DNA of 64,000 nt from Glaciecola sp965660815 (GCA_965660815.1 CBFIBG010000052.1:62001-126000); one strand, 5' to 3'; shown: positions 17,566 through 26,762, numbered from the stretch's first letter. Numbers and translations are program-made. Notes: generated from the sequence alone by a model not told the origin.

Positions 17566-18792
17566 GTGGAGAAAACAGAGTTTATTCAAATCCGCCGCTT
17601 TATTGTCAAGCTTGGTAAAATGCTGCACAAATATGGAACACCGGCTTTTAGAATTGAAGCTCAGTTAATTGAGGTCGCAAGTCACTTAAACGTGAATGCT
17701 AGCTTTATTTCCACTCCCACTTCATTAACCTCGGTTATTTGGTCAGACAAACACGAGGAAGAATATACCCATGTAGCGCGAGTTCAACCTGGTGACCTAG
17801 ATCTTGGTTCGCTTTCGCGAACTGATGAGCTAGTGAGTTTGCTGATTGCAGGCGATTTAAATCTATCACAAGCAAATGAACAATTAGACGAAATTGAGTC
17901 TAAAATAAAATTTCTTCATCCTTTTGGAATGATGTTGGCGTTTAGCACATCAACCGGTGCTTTCTCTGTATTAATGGGGGCGTCTTTACTCGACGCGCTC
18001 GCTTCAGGCGCAATTGGGTTGGTGATGTACTTATTCGTATTTTGGTCTCAGCACTCTAAGCGTGTCTCTTATATGCTAGAGCCTACAGTGGCGCTTGTAT
18101 CTGGGCTATTGGCCTGTGCCATCGCGCATTACCTAGAGCCTGGGATCAATATTCGTTTGGTAGTTCTATCGTCAATCATTGTGTTTATACCCGGATTGGC
18201 ATTGGCGATTGGACTAGCAGAATTATCTTCAAGGCATGTAGTAAGCGGCACCGCTCGAGTCATGGACGCGATCATGCAATTGTTTAAACTATATTTTGGC
18301 GCTTTTCTGGGTATTTCTTTAGGGTTTGTATTGTTCAGTGAAGTGGAACACAATCCTGTGATTAGACTACCCGAATGGTCCTTGTTTGTTGCCGTTTTGA
18401 TACTGTGCTCCGCGCTTGTCCCTATTTTCAATATTCGACTGAAACATGCTCCGTATGCCATTGCATGCGGTTTCATAGGATATTTTTCTACTTATTGGGC
18501 ATCTAAATATTTAGAGTTTGGGTTAGGCACATTTGTTGGCGCATTTTTGGTGGGTGTCTTTGCTAATCTATTTACTCGTGTTGCTAAAGCTCCTGCGACA
18601 ATCGTTTTAATGCAAGGCCTTATTGTACTGGTACCTGGGTCAAAAACTTACATTGGCTTAAACTCGTTTGTTTCTGGACAAGATTTCGTTCAGGCAGAAC
18701 ATATAGGTCAAGAAACCTTTGTAATTTTCATGTCACTGGTAGCGGGTTTAATTTTTGCCAACGTGGTTTTACCGACTAAAAAAGCGCTATAG
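17566..18792 (+). CDS. Threonine/serine exporter family protein (ThrE-like)
   Basis: A 408-residue inner-membrane protein of the ThrE family, with both halves (PF06738 and PF12821) in one chain. The first about 115 residues are soluble and carry the family-typical KLGKMLHKYGTPAFRIE. About ten hydrophobic segments follow from residue 120. In Corynebacterium ThrE exports threonine and serine; the substrate in this group is inferred. The start codon is GTG at 17566, with AGAGGA 5-6 bases upstream. It is transcribed alone, divergent from the LytS-like kinase. LytTR/LytS systems often control small-molecule exporters, so a link is possible but not shown. Confidence 0.85.
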   Translation: MEKTEFIQIRRFIVKLGKMLHKYGTPAFRIEAQLIEVASHLNVNASFISTPTSLTSVIWSDKHEEEYTHVARVQPGDLDLGSLSRTDELVSLLIAGDLNLSQANEQLDEIESKIKFLHPFGMMLAFSTSTGAFSVLMGASLLDALASGAIGLVMYLFVFWSQHSKRVSYMLEPTVALVSGLLACAIAHYLEPGINIRLVVLSSIIVFIPGLALAIGLAELSSRHVVSGTARVMDAIMQLFKLYFGAFLGISLGFVLFSEVEHNPVIRLPEWSLFVAVLILCSALVPIFNIRLKHAPYAIACGFIGYFSTYWASKYLEFGLGTFVGAFLVGVFANLFTRVAKAPATIVLMQGLIVLVPGSKTYIGLNSFVSGQDFVQAEHIGQETFVIFMSLVAGLIFANVVLPTKKAL

Positions 18793-19052
18793 TGTTGCAG
18801 GTGCAACGAATGCCAGAGGCACTCAAAAAATTGGACGTTAATTTCAAAACAGCATCTAACCACAATTTCTACTACTAATAAGCAATTACATTTAATTGAC
18901 TGAGTTGAGATCTTCCCATAGTGCTTGGACCTAACAAACGGACAACAGATGAAACTTAGCTTGAATTGTCATCTTAAGTTAATAAGACTGTCATAGTTCC
19001 TTAAACAAGGATTTCGATAATCGCTTTCCAAGTTAACTACTTGAGAGTCGCT

Positions 19053-19877
19053 ATGTTTAATCCAAAATTACCTGTAAAAACAGTAAAACATCATTCAGCC
19101 ATATTTCTTTCTGATATTCATTTAGGTAATAAGGATTGTAAAGCCGAGCATTTACTTGATTTTTTGAAGTACAACAAATGCGATAAACTTTATCTTGTTG
19201 GCGATATAGTAGATATGTGGCAAATGACCAAACAGTTTCATTGGCCCGCATTACACAACGAGATATTACACACTTTCATTCGTCTTAGTCAAAATGGTAC
19301 TGAGGTGATTTATTTGCCGGGTAACCACGACGAGCCAATTCAGAAATACTCAGGCGTAGATATCGGTAATATCAGCATTCAACGAGAAGTGATTCACGTC
19401 ACCAAAAAGAACGAGCAATTTGTTGTTCTTCACGGAGATCAGTTTGATGGAGAGGTAACCTTAGGGAAATTTCATTCTTGGATTGGAGACAAAGCTTATG
19501 ATGCACTTCTCTGGGCTAATCGCTTGCATAGCAAATACCAAAAACTTCGCAAAGGACAATACTGGTCATTAGCTGGTTACATAAAAACCCGAATTAATGG
19601 CGCTAATAAGGCCATATATCGTTATAAGGTAGCGTGTTGTGACTATGCAGATAAAAAACGTTTAGACGGTATAATATGTGGTCATATCCATCACCCTGAA
19701 GACGATTTATTAGGTGGCGTACGATATATTAATGACGGCGATTGGATAGAGAATTGCTCTGCGTTAATTGAGGATGAATCAGGTAACCTGAAACTCGTAG
19801 ACTGGGCATTAGAAGTGCGAGAAAGAGATTATGCAGTCGAAGACATAACTGAAAAATTAAATAAAAAAGCAGCTTAA
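19053..19877 (+). CDS. Metallophosphoesterase, UDP-2,3-diacylglucosamine diphosphatase-like
   Basis: A calcineurin-like metallophosphoesterase of 274 residues. The metal-binding motifs appear in order: FLSDIHLG (Asp21, His23), LVGDIVDMW, LPGNHDEP, LHGDQFDG and CGHIHHPE. This set matches the LpxH-like branch, which hydrolyses UDP-2,3-diacylglucosamine in lipid A synthesis. However, this longer subgroup is often found outside lipid A loci and may act on other lipid or nucleotide pyrophosphates. I preferred ATG 19053 (GAGAG 6 bases upstream) over the in-frame TTG at 19041. No signal peptide or membrane segment. Confidence 0.82.
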   Translation: MFNPKLPVKTVKHHSAIFLSDIHLGNKDCKAEHLLDFLKYNKCDKLYLVGDIVDMWQMTKQFHWPALHNEILHTFIRLSQNGTEVIYLPGNHDEPIQKYSGVDIGNISIQREVIHVTKKNEQFVVLHGDQFDGEVTLGKFHSWIGDKAYDALLWANRLHSKYQKLRKGQYWSLAGYIKTRINGANKAIYRYKVACCDYADKKRLDGIICGHIHHPEDDLLGGVRYINDGDWIENCSALIEDESGNLKLVDWALEVRERDYAVEDITEKLNKKAA

Positions 19878-20092
19878 CAAAATGTACAGCGCGATGTTTT
19901 TAGGCGTGGGCGCTAGCAGTTCAATTGAGCGGAACTCTAATCGGGTCGTGCAGAAGCTGTTTTACGGTGTCCCTCAAAAGGAATCTTTGTTTTACTAGAA
20001 GTATAATCCAGAGCAAACACTGCACATAAAAGTTGAAGCGATATCAAAATTTAATCTATCCTTAATGGTAAACATTCAAAGGGGTAAGAATA

Positions 20093-21415
20093 ATGTCTTG
20101 TAGAGCTGATTTTATTAACCAGCAGTTGTATCTAATTGACCATGCTTATGCGGGAGAAGATTCCAAGAAGTATAATAAGATGCGCACAAGTCCTTTTGTC
20201 TTCTACAGAGGCTCCGCTCAGCTCTTTTATGCTGATCTTTCAGTGGGTAACCTGAAAATGCCTGAAGGCTTCTTAGATACGCCTCTTACTACTGTAATGG
20301 GCGATTGTCATACATCCAACTTTGGATTTTTTACAGAAGAGGGCAGCCATGGTGACGAGGTGGTGTTCTCGTTAAATGATTTTGATGATGCCTGTATTGG
20401 CTATGCTTATTGGGACATAGTACGCTATTTAACTAGTTTGAGTTTGGCGGCCGATCACGGGCAAGGACTAGCCAGCGCTCGTTATTCTGAAGACAAAGAC
20501 TTTTCCAATAAGCGAGCCGTGTGCGACAAACAACTCGAGCAAGCCATAAATGCTTTTTTGGACAATTATCTCTTAATACTAGATCAAGGGCTGATCAGAA
20601 AGCCTACTCAGCCTAACTTCTTAGATACGACGTTTGGAGATTTCGCGACGCCCTCTCCATTAGTAAAGCGCTATAAAAAGGCCAAGTCTATTGCTCTTGG
20701 TGGTGAGCTGTTTTTAACTAAAAGCTCACTTGCCAAAGCAGTCGACTTAACGACTTTTCCATTAAAGTTCGTAAAGAAAGAAGATAAATTCACTCGAGAC
20801 GGAATAAACACCGAGCAATTAATCCATCATTTCCAAGCCTATTTTTATGACCATATCTTGGACATTGTTAAGCGGGTTAATTCTGGTACTGGGTCTGTGA
20901 ATATGGACAGATACTACTTGTTGGTTGGGCCGAAAAACATTAAAGATACGTGTTTAATCCCGTCTTGCCACGTGGTTGAAGTCAAGCAACAGCGCACCGC
21001 TGCACCACTCTACTACTTCTCTGATTTACATCACCAGAATCATTTAAATCCAGCACATTTAACCGTTAAATGTCAGCGCAGAATGTTGAGAAAACAAGAT
21101 TATTGTCTTGACGATTCTTATTTTGAAGAAGCCCATTGGTTGATACGTTCCAGACATCACGCAAAAGTGGGTATCGATCCTCACCATATTACATTAGGAA
21201 AAATTAATACAGAGCAGGGTGGTTTCGCATTTTATGCGGGAGCTTGCGGACAGGCACTAGCAAGAGCGCATTGCCGGGGGGACAAAAGCTCATTGAATTT
21301 TGAACAATCTAATCTAGCCGCAATTAATCAACATAGGCAGGAATTAATCGATATTTCAATGGACTATGCACTTGGGGTTAAAAAAGATTACGAATGGTTT
21401 TGCGAGCAGTATTAG
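20093..21415 (+). CDS. DUF2252 family protein
   Basis: A 440-residue DUF2252 protein. The family hallmarks are clear: MRTSPFVFYRGSAQLFYADL near the start, GDCHTSNFGFF, and FSLNDFDDACIGYAYWDIVR. The HxxN and DxD-like spacing recalls aminoglycoside-phosphotransferase/kinase-like folds, but no reaction is established for the family. AAAGGGG lies upstream of the ATG. No signal peptide. It follows the metallophosphoesterase by 215 bases and is convergent with the GDSL esterase, so no firm operon link. Confidence 0.85.
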   Translation: MSCRADFINQQLYLIDHAYAGEDSKKYNKMRTSPFVFYRGSAQLFYADLSVGNLKMPEGFLDTPLTTVMGDCHTSNFGFFTEEGSHGDEVVFSLNDFDDACIGYAYWDIVRYLTSLSLAADHGQGLASARYSEDKDFSNKRAVCDKQLEQAINAFLDNYLLILDQGLIRKPTQPNFLDTTFGDFATPSPLVKRYKKAKSIALGGELFLTKSSLAKAVDLTTFPLKFVKKEDKFTRDGINTEQLIHHFQAYFYDHILDIVKRVNSGTGSVNMDRYYLLVGPKNIKDTCLIPSCHVVEVKQQRTAAPLYYFSDLHHQNHLNPAHLTVKCQRRMLRKQDYCLDDSYFEEAHWLIRSRHHAKVGIDPHHITLGKINTEQGGFAFYAGACGQALARAHCRGDKSSLNFEQSNLAAINQHRQELIDISMDYALGVKKDYEWFCEQY

Positions 21416-21509
21416 AGGGACTTTGCTCGACTAGGATATTTTATGTTTCTAATAAGTTTGCATTACAAGTATATTGTGAACATCCGTGTTCACCGTGAAT
21501 TTACAAACG

Positions 21510-22415
21510 TTACTTAATGCGTTTATATACAACCAACATAATTGAATAAAATATAAGCATGAAAATAACCGAAGGAGATGAAACCTGCATGGCATCAACT
21601 GCAGCATGAGCAATCACTTGATGACCTGCCGCAGTAGGGTGAACCGCATCCCAAAGCAAATATTCGTCTGGATTATTGCACACTGACATTCCATCAAAAC
21701 ATGGAGTATCAATATTAGTAAAACCGTAATCATTAGGGTTTAATGTAATGTCTAAAAAAGTAGAGAAGGCATCAAACTGGACAATATTCAATCCCATTAT
21801 ATTATCAAGCGCATTGGCCAAAACTGCGTTGAAGGTTAGCGTCCATGCATCAGCAATAGGGACGTTCGGAATTAAAAAATCAACCGCACCAGCAGCAGCA
21901 AGGTTATTGACACTATCAATAATATTATCGACTGCGGCAAAAGGGGTATAGGTTCCTTCAGGTTGATTCTGAAAGTTATCATTTGCTCCTGCCCAAATAA
22001 CATACAGTGCATCAGAGTCAACCGAATTGCCATTCAACGTTAAAAATGTAGCAACCTGACCGTTTTTTACTTGATCGGTTCTTTGCCCACCTATCGCCCA
22101 GTTTGTTCCACCAGAGTAAGCTGTTTCTGCCGATACTCCTAATTCATCCGCTACGAGTTCAGCCCAAACAGGACCGTTTGAAAAACGACAGTCGAAATAA
22201 GGGTCAGGAGGGCAGTTTTGAGGTGATAATATACTTAAAGCCCCCGTATCTGAAAGCGAATCTCCGAATACATACATACTTGAGATAACACCTGCCGACG
22301 ACATGCATGAGAAGGCTGTTAATATCAATGCCAGAACAAGTGATTGCGTCTTGTCTGTTATTGTCTTTATCTTATTGCTTAATCTTTTACTAAACAGTGT
22401 ATTTATTGTTTTCAT
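21510..22415 (-). CDS. Secreted SGNH/GDSL esterase with possible exosortase-type C-terminal tail
   Basis: GDSL-family lipase/esterase of 301 residues. A signal peptide covers about residues 25-41 (ending MSSAG). The block I motif is VFGDSLSDTG with nucleophile Ser53. A Gly-containing block GGTNWAIGG, the Asn block WAGANDN, and the terminal DAVHPTAAGH (Asp and His of the triad) follow. The last about 24 residues read VSSPSV, then a hydrophobic helix, then YKRIK. That three-part layout resembles a PEP-CTERM-type sorting signal with a divergent motif. Start ATG 22415 was chosen (AAAGG upstream) over a TTG at 22436. Substrate unknown. Confidence 0.85.
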   Translation of the reverse strand: MKTINTLFSKRLSNKIKTITDKTQSLVLALILTAFSCMSSAGVISSMYVFGDSLSDTGALSILSPQNCPPDPYFDCRFSNGPVWAELVADELGVSAETAYSGGTNWAIGGQRTDQVKNGQVATFLTLNGNSVDSDALYVIWAGANDNFQNQPEGTYTPFAAVDNIIDSVNNLAAAGAVDFLIPNVPIADAWTLTFNAVLANALDNIMGLNIVQFDAFSTFLDITLNPNDYGFTNIDTPCFDGMSVCNNPDEYLLWDAVHPTAAGHQVIAHAAVDAMQVSSPSVIFMLIFYSIMLVVYKRIK

Positions 22416-22588
22416 ATTCAGCGCCTTTGTAATCAAAATGTTATTATTTTGTTAGCAGATTTAGTTTAGCGGTAATTGAAACAAAGTCAAAGCGTAAAAA
22501 TTGAGCTTGTTGACGCACGACAAGGTGAGTGGACAAGTTTTACTAATGACGGCGAACACTAGTTACCGCCTAGTCATTAATATAAATG

Positions 22589-22618
22589 AGGCTATTGCAC
22601 TGGGCCGCGCAATAGCCT
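22589..22618. terminator. Hairpin downstream of the tyrosine operon
   Basis: Perfect 10-bp arms AGGCTATTGC/GCAATAGCCT with a 10-base loop, between the end of fahA and the GDSL gene start. T-runs are weak on both sides, so it may be a transcript-end stabiliser as well as a terminator. Confidence 0.4.
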
Positions 22619-22695
22619 AGGTAGAGAGGTGTATTTTTCAATTAAATGAAAGTTCTAACGCTCAAGTTATTCGACAACAACTAAAAACAATTAAC

Positions 22696-23703
22696 TTAAG
22701 TTTTTACCACTTTTTGCGAAATCTTTCCAAATATTGATTGTCCGCTCTCATCGAACATTTCAATGCTCACGGTATCCCCAAAACTCATAAAACTGGTGCT
22801 TGGTTTGCCATCTTGGATCGCTTCAATCATTCGCACTTCAGCAATGCAACTATAACCTGCACCACCTTCTTTGATCGGTTTGCCCGGTTTATCGCCCAGT
22901 TTATTAGAAACTGTTCCTGAGCCAATGATTGTTCCAGCGCAAAGCGGACGTGTCTTAGCAGCGTGGGCGATTAACTCACCAAAATGAAAAGTCATATCCA
23001 CACCGCCATTTGGCTCGCCAAATTTTTCGCCGTTATAGTGGGAAACAAGCGGTAAGTGCAGTTTTCCGCCTTTCCATTTATCGCCAAGTATGTCTGGTGT
23101 AACGCATACAGGGCTAAACGCACTAGAAGGTTTTGATTGAAAGAAACCAAACCCTTTTGCTAATTCACCAGGGATCAAACCTCGAAGTGATACGTCGTTA
23201 ACAATCATCACAAGGCGAATATAAGAAACGGCCTGTTCAGCATCGACTCCCATTGGTACATCATCTGTCACAACGGCTATTTCAGCTTCAAAGTCTATGC
23301 CAAAGCCTTCATCTTGAGGCATCACTATATCGTCAAGAGGTCCCAAGAAACTGTCCGAGCCACCTTGGTACATTAATGGATCTGTCCAAAATGATTCTGG
23401 CATCTCTGCTCCGCGCGCTTTTCTAACAAGCTCAACATGATTGACATAGGCACTGCCATCAGCCCATTGATAGGCTCTTGGTAGGGGAGAATCGAGTGCT
23501 TCTGGATTAAAATCTTCACCCTCAATTTCTCCATTTTCCAAGGCCAGATAGCGTTGCTTTAGTTTATCTTCAACTTGGTCCCAATTATCTAGGGCATATT
23601 GCAAGGTTGGAGCAATAAAATGAACGTTAGCCATTTTGTCTAATGCATTATTTACGACTACTAATTGCCCGTCTCTGCCTTGTTTTAGACTTGCTAATTT
23701 CAT
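22696..23703 (-). CDS. fahA: Fumarylacetoacetate hydrolase family protein
   Basis: A 335-residue FAH-family enzyme, predicted to cleave fumarylacetoacetate to fumarate and acetoacetate, the last step of tyrosine/homogentisate breakdown. Metal-binding acidic residues appear in FGIDFEAEIAVV and in the downstream IRLVMIVNDVSLRG. GTIIGSGTVSN and GYSCIAEVRMIE match the conserved end of the fold. AAGGA lies 6 bases before the ATG. It is third in the hpd-VOC-fahA operon, 43 bases after the VOC gene. The context supports the FAH role over other FAH-superfamily hydratases and decarboxylases. Confidence 0.88.
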   Translation of the reverse strand: MKLASLKQGRDGQLVVVNNALDKMANVHFIAPTLQYALDNWDQVEDKLKQRYLALENGEIEGEDFNPEALDSPLPRAYQWADGSAYVNHVELVRKARGAEMPESFWTDPLMYQGGSDSFLGPLDDIVMPQDEGFGIDFEAEIAVVTDDVPMGVDAEQAVSYIRLVMIVNDVSLRGLIPGELAKGFGFFQSKPSSAFSPVCVTPDILGDKWKGGKLHLPLVSHYNGEKFGEPNGGVDMTFHFGELIAHAAKTRPLCAGTIIGSGTVSNKLGDKPGKPIKEGGAGYSCIAEVRMIEAIQDGKPSTSFMSFGDTVSIEMFDESGQSIFGKISQKVVKT

Positions 23704-23746
23704 GCTTAATCCTTTTTGTTTGATTCTAAAAAATTAAATTAAGTGT

Positions 23747-24310
23747 TTATTTCTCGCTAGGTGGAAATCCTTCCCCAGTATGTAGCCACGCAGCATGATT
23801 TGGCGCTTTCTTTGTTTTTGCCCATTCATCCAACATGTCAGGCGCTACACGCTTAAGTTCAGACATCATTTCAGGAGTACCGATATTAGCCGCTAATTCA
23901 ATTCTATGCCCGTTTGGGTCGAAAAAGTAAATCGACTTAAAAATTCCATGATCGGTTGGGCCAAGGACATCGATGTCGTTTGCTTCTAGATGTTTCTTTG
24001 CCTCTTGTAGAACGTCTACACTCTCCACTTCAAAAGCTATATGTTGAACCCATTCTGGTGTGTTGCCATCTCTACCCATAACCGGCGAATTAGGCAGCTC
24101 AAAAAATGCCAAAACATTTCCATTGCCCGCATCTAAAAAGACATGCATATACGGATCGGGCGCTTGAGTGGAAGGCACTTTGTCTTCAGCAATTGCCAAT
24201 TGAAAATCCATATTCAACATCTTTTGGTAAAACTCAACGGTCTCTTTGGCATCCTTGCATCTATAAGCAACGTGGTGAATACGGGACAATTTTACACTTG
24301 AAGATGACAT
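23747..24310 (-). CDS. VOC (glyoxalase/dioxygenase fold) protein of the tyrosine operon
   Basis: A 187-residue vicinal-oxygen-chelate protein. The N-terminal betaalphabeta module opens with IHHVAYRCKD. A second module has WVQHIAFEVES, and the terminal metal-ligand-like segment is PNGHRIELAANIG. The final 40 residues are an added tail. Its start overlaps the hpd stop by one base (TAATG), with AAGGAAG inside the hpd end, so the two are translationally coupled. Similar genes occur in tyrosine clusters. It may isomerise or protect a pathway intermediate, or act as an extradiol-type enzyme; none of these is shown. It is too short to be a homogentisate dioxygenase of the usual cupin type. Confidence 0.8.
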   Translation of the reverse strand: MSSSSVKLSRIHHVAYRCKDAKETVEFYQKMLNMDFQLAIAEDKVPSTQAPDPYMHVFLDAGNGNVLAFFELPNSPVMGRDGNTPEWVQHIAFEVESVDVLQEAKKHLEANDIDVLGPTDHGIFKSIYFFDPNGHRIELAANIGTPEMMSELKRVAPDMLDEWAKTKKAPNHAAWLHTGEGFPPSEK

Positions 24311-25410
24311 TATGCGTCTTCCTTTTCATCTTTCGACTTGCCAATTACTCCTCTTGAAAGCTGATCTCTTTCAATGGATTCAAATAACGCTTTAAAGTTA
24401 CCCTCACCAAAACCTTGGTCTTCTTTTCGTTGAATAAATTCAAAAAATACCGGACCTAATTTAGGGGCAGAGAAAATTTGTAACAGTAGTCTAGGCTCGC
24501 CACCTTCTGTTGTGCCGTCTACTAAAATCCCCCTAGATTTTAATTCGTCGGTCGGCTCTCCATGACCGGGGAGACGTTCTTCAAGCATTTCATAGTAAGT
24601 TTCTGGTGGTGCAGTCATAAACTCCATACCGTTGGCTTTTAATTTATCCCAACATGCGGGCAAGTCGTCACATGCAAAGGCGATGTGCTGTATACCTTCG
24701 CCATTATACTGCATCAAGAACTCTTCAATTTGGCCACCGCCGCCGCCTCCAGCTTCTTCGTTCAATGGGATCTTAATTTTTCCATCTGGTGCTGTCATTG
24801 CTTTGGACAGCAAGCCGGTATATTCGCCCTTGATATCGAAATAGCGGATTTCTCTGAAATTGAATAAGTCTTCGTAAAAATTGGCCCAGTATCCCATGCG
24901 GCCTCTGTAGACATTATGCGTAAGATGGTCAAGTGTATGAAATCCGCAACCTTCTGGGTGTTTATCGACACCTTCAAGCCATTCAAAATCAATGTCATAA
25001 ATGGTTTCGCCTTCTTTATACCTATCTATCAGGTACAAAGCAGCGCCGCCGATTCCCTTTATTGCAGGCAGTTTAAGCTCCATGGCTCCCGTCTGCATAT
25101 CCATAGGTTGAGCACCTTTCTCTAGCGCTAATGCGTATGCTTTTTTTGAATTTCTTACACGAAACGCCATTCCACATGCTGACGGACCGTGTTCAAGGGC
25201 ATAATAATAGGCAGGGCTGTTTTTGGTGTAATTCGTTATGAAATTAATATCACCTTGTCGCCATAACGCCACTTCTTTTGATTTATGATTGGCAACATGT
25301 ATAAAGCCCATTGCAGTGAAGACTGTTTCTAAAATGCCTTTTTGGGGAGCGGTGAATTCTACAAATTCAAACCCATCAAGTCCCATTGGGTTTTCGAATA
25401 AATCTGCCAT
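24310..25410 (-). CDS. hpd: 4-Hydroxyphenylpyruvate dioxygenase
   Basis: A 366-residue HPPD, converting 4-hydroxyphenylpyruvate to homogentisate with O2 and Fe(II). The iron ligands are visible: His162 (LDHLTHN), His242 (GEGIQHIAF) and Glu324 (VFFEFIQRK). The C-terminal motif FGEGNFKALFES is typical. Six consecutive glycines (about 221-226) precede QIEEFLMQYNG where most relatives have a shorter Gly/Ala segment. AGAGGA lies 7 bases before the ATG. First gene of the operon with the VOC protein and fahA, divergent from the MarR regulator. Homogentisate 1,2-dioxygenase and maleylacetoacetate isomerase are not in the window. Confidence 0.95.
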   Translation of the reverse strand: MADLFENPMGLDGFEFVEFTAPQKGILETVFTAMGFIHVANHKSKEVALWRQGDINFITNYTKNSPAYYYALEHGPSACGMAFRVRNSKKAYALALEKGAQPMDMQTGAMELKLPAIKGIGGAALYLIDRYKEGETIYDIDFEWLEGVDKHPEGCGFHTLDHLTHNVYRGRMGYWANFYEDLFNFREIRYFDIKGEYTGLLSKAMTAPDGKIKIPLNEEAGGGGGGQIEEFLMQYNGEGIQHIAFACDDLPACWDKLKANGMEFMTAPPETYYEMLEERLPGHGEPTDELKSRGILVDGTTEGGEPRLLLQIFSAPKLGPVFFEFIQRKEDQGFGEGNFKALFESIERDQLSRGVIGKSKDEKEDA

Positions 25411-25508
25411 CTGTTAATCCTCTTTGCTAAAAGCCGTTTATAAAGTTACAGAGTCTGTGTATAAACGCACTATAAATTAATTGACATTAGGGAATGAACC
25501 CGCGAAAC

Positions 25509-25548
25509 TAGTTGCATTTGCAACTAAATTAGTTGCTTTAACAACTAA
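25509..25548. promoter_or_regulatory. Pair of palindromic operators between hpd and marR
   Basis: Two 18-bp sites share TAGTTGC....CAACTA. The first is 25509-25526 (TAGTTGCA-TT-TGCAACTA, perfect 8-bp arms). The second is 25530-25547 (TAGTTG-CTTTAA-CAACTA), with arms extended by one base each way. Their centres are 21 bp apart, two helical turns. They lie between the divergent start codons, as expected for autoregulated MarR control. Confidence 0.75.
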
Positions 25549-25621
25549 TGTCAAGTACATCTGTATTTTTATACGAAAAGTAAGTGTTTTTGATTGAACG
25601 TAAACTGAAGTGAGAAAAGTT

Positions 25622-26104
25622 ATGGAAGATAAAACTAAGGCAAGCCAAATGTCCGAGGAATCTCTATTGACCTTAGAAAGATATTTGCCATATAGACTGT
25701 CTATATTGTCCAATAAGGTAAGTTCGCTAATAGCAGAATCGTATAATCATCAGTTTGGTTTATCTATCACAGAATGGAGAATTATGGCTGTGTTAGGAGA
25801 ATACACAGGCATAAGTGCCGACGAAGTAAGTATCAAAACACAAATCGAGAAGTCGCTAATTAGTCGGGCTATTAGTAAATTGCTGAGTCGTAAACTGATC
25901 ACTCGAACCATTTCTGTTGAAGATAAAAGGAGGTCTGAATTAACGCTGTCTGACGCGGGTTATAAAGTTTACGAGCAAATTGTGCCCATGTCATTGGATT
26001 ATGAAAAGCAGTTACTGTCCTGCCTTAATGAAGAACAGCAAGAGCAATTAAGTTCGATAATTGAAACCTTATATAATCACGCTGAGAAACTTAAACTTAA
26101 ATAA
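25622..26104 (+). CDS. MarR-family regulator of the tyrosine operon
   Basis: A 160-residue winged-helix MarR protein. Seen: dimerisation helices (LPYRLSILSNKVSS), recognition region with EWRIMAVLGEY and EKSLISRAISKLLSRKLI, and the wing VEDKRRSELTLSDAGYKVY, the classical DxRxxxLxLT pattern. It most likely represses the divergent hpd operon and itself through the tandem palindromes 25509-25548, with a pathway compound as inducer. ATG 25622 is preceded by GAGAA; an in-frame GTG at 25610 is less likely. Confidence 0.9.
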   Translation: MEDKTKASQMSEESLLTLERYLPYRLSILSNKVSSLIAESYNHQFGLSITEWRIMAVLGEYTGISADEVSIKTQIEKSLISRAISKLLSRKLITRTISVEDKRRSELTLSDAGYKVYEQIVPMSLDYEKQLLSCLNEEQQEQLSSIIETLYNHAEKLKLK

Positions 26105-26111
26105 TATGCGT

Positions 26112-26501
26112 TTAAATTTCAGTAGGACCGCCCTCTGCCTTCCATGAGTTAAAACCGTCTTTTAGATGTGATGCCTTAAATCCCATTTCTTGTAAAGTCG
26201 CAACAGTCAGTGCTGAACGCCAACCAGACGCGCAGTGAAACACAAATTCTGCATTGGGTGTGGCAAAAATATCTTTGTGATAGGGACTTTCAGGATCTAC
26301 CCAAAACTCAATCATGCCTCTAGGGGCGTGGTAGCTTCCAGGTATAAAGCCAAATTTTTTTCGCTCTCTTACGTCTCTTATATCGACAATAATAAGGTTG
26401 GAATTGCCATGCATTTTTAAGAGCGTTTTAGTGTCGATTTCGCATATTTTACTGCGAGCAGATTCAACTAAGTCAGAACATGACTTTTTTAATTGTTGCA
26501 T
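26112..26501 (-). CDS. Rhodanese-like sulfurtransferase
   Basis: A single rhodanese domain of 129 residues. It has the family entry motif IIVDIRDVRERKKFGFIPGS and the active-site loop HCASGWRSA with Cys90, the residue that carries persulfide. No signal peptide. It ends 8 bases past the convergent marR stop and is transcribed alone. The 6-residue active loop suits thiosulfate- or persulfide-transfer activity, but the acceptor is unknown. Confidence 0.85.
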   Translation of the reverse strand: MQQLKKSCSDLVESARSKICEIDTKTLLKMHGNSNLIIVDIRDVRERKKFGFIPGSYHAPRGMIEFWVDPESPYHKDIFATPNAEFVFHCASGWRSALTVATLQEMGFKASHLKDGFNSWKAEGGPTEI

Positions 26502-26762
26502 ACATTGGCCGTTGTGAGTATTTATGATGACTTATTTTTCACGTTTTTTTTCTTTTTTTATACTATACCATTGTTTAATAGATGCGAAATTGAAATGGGT
26601 GATTCTTACTGATTGTCCAAATTAATTTATCTTAGGCTATACATTTTCATTACTCTTTGCCGATACAATATTTTATCTAATACTTGCGAACCCAGATTCA
26701 TTATTTAGGTTAAAACCGCAGAAAAGATATTGGTAAAACCAATGTTTTAACGAGAGAAAGTC

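Noticed and set aside
18129..18476. A 115-codon frame opposite the ThrE-type exporter
   Set aside because: Fully inside an intact membrane exporter gene, with no motif or ribosome-binding site.
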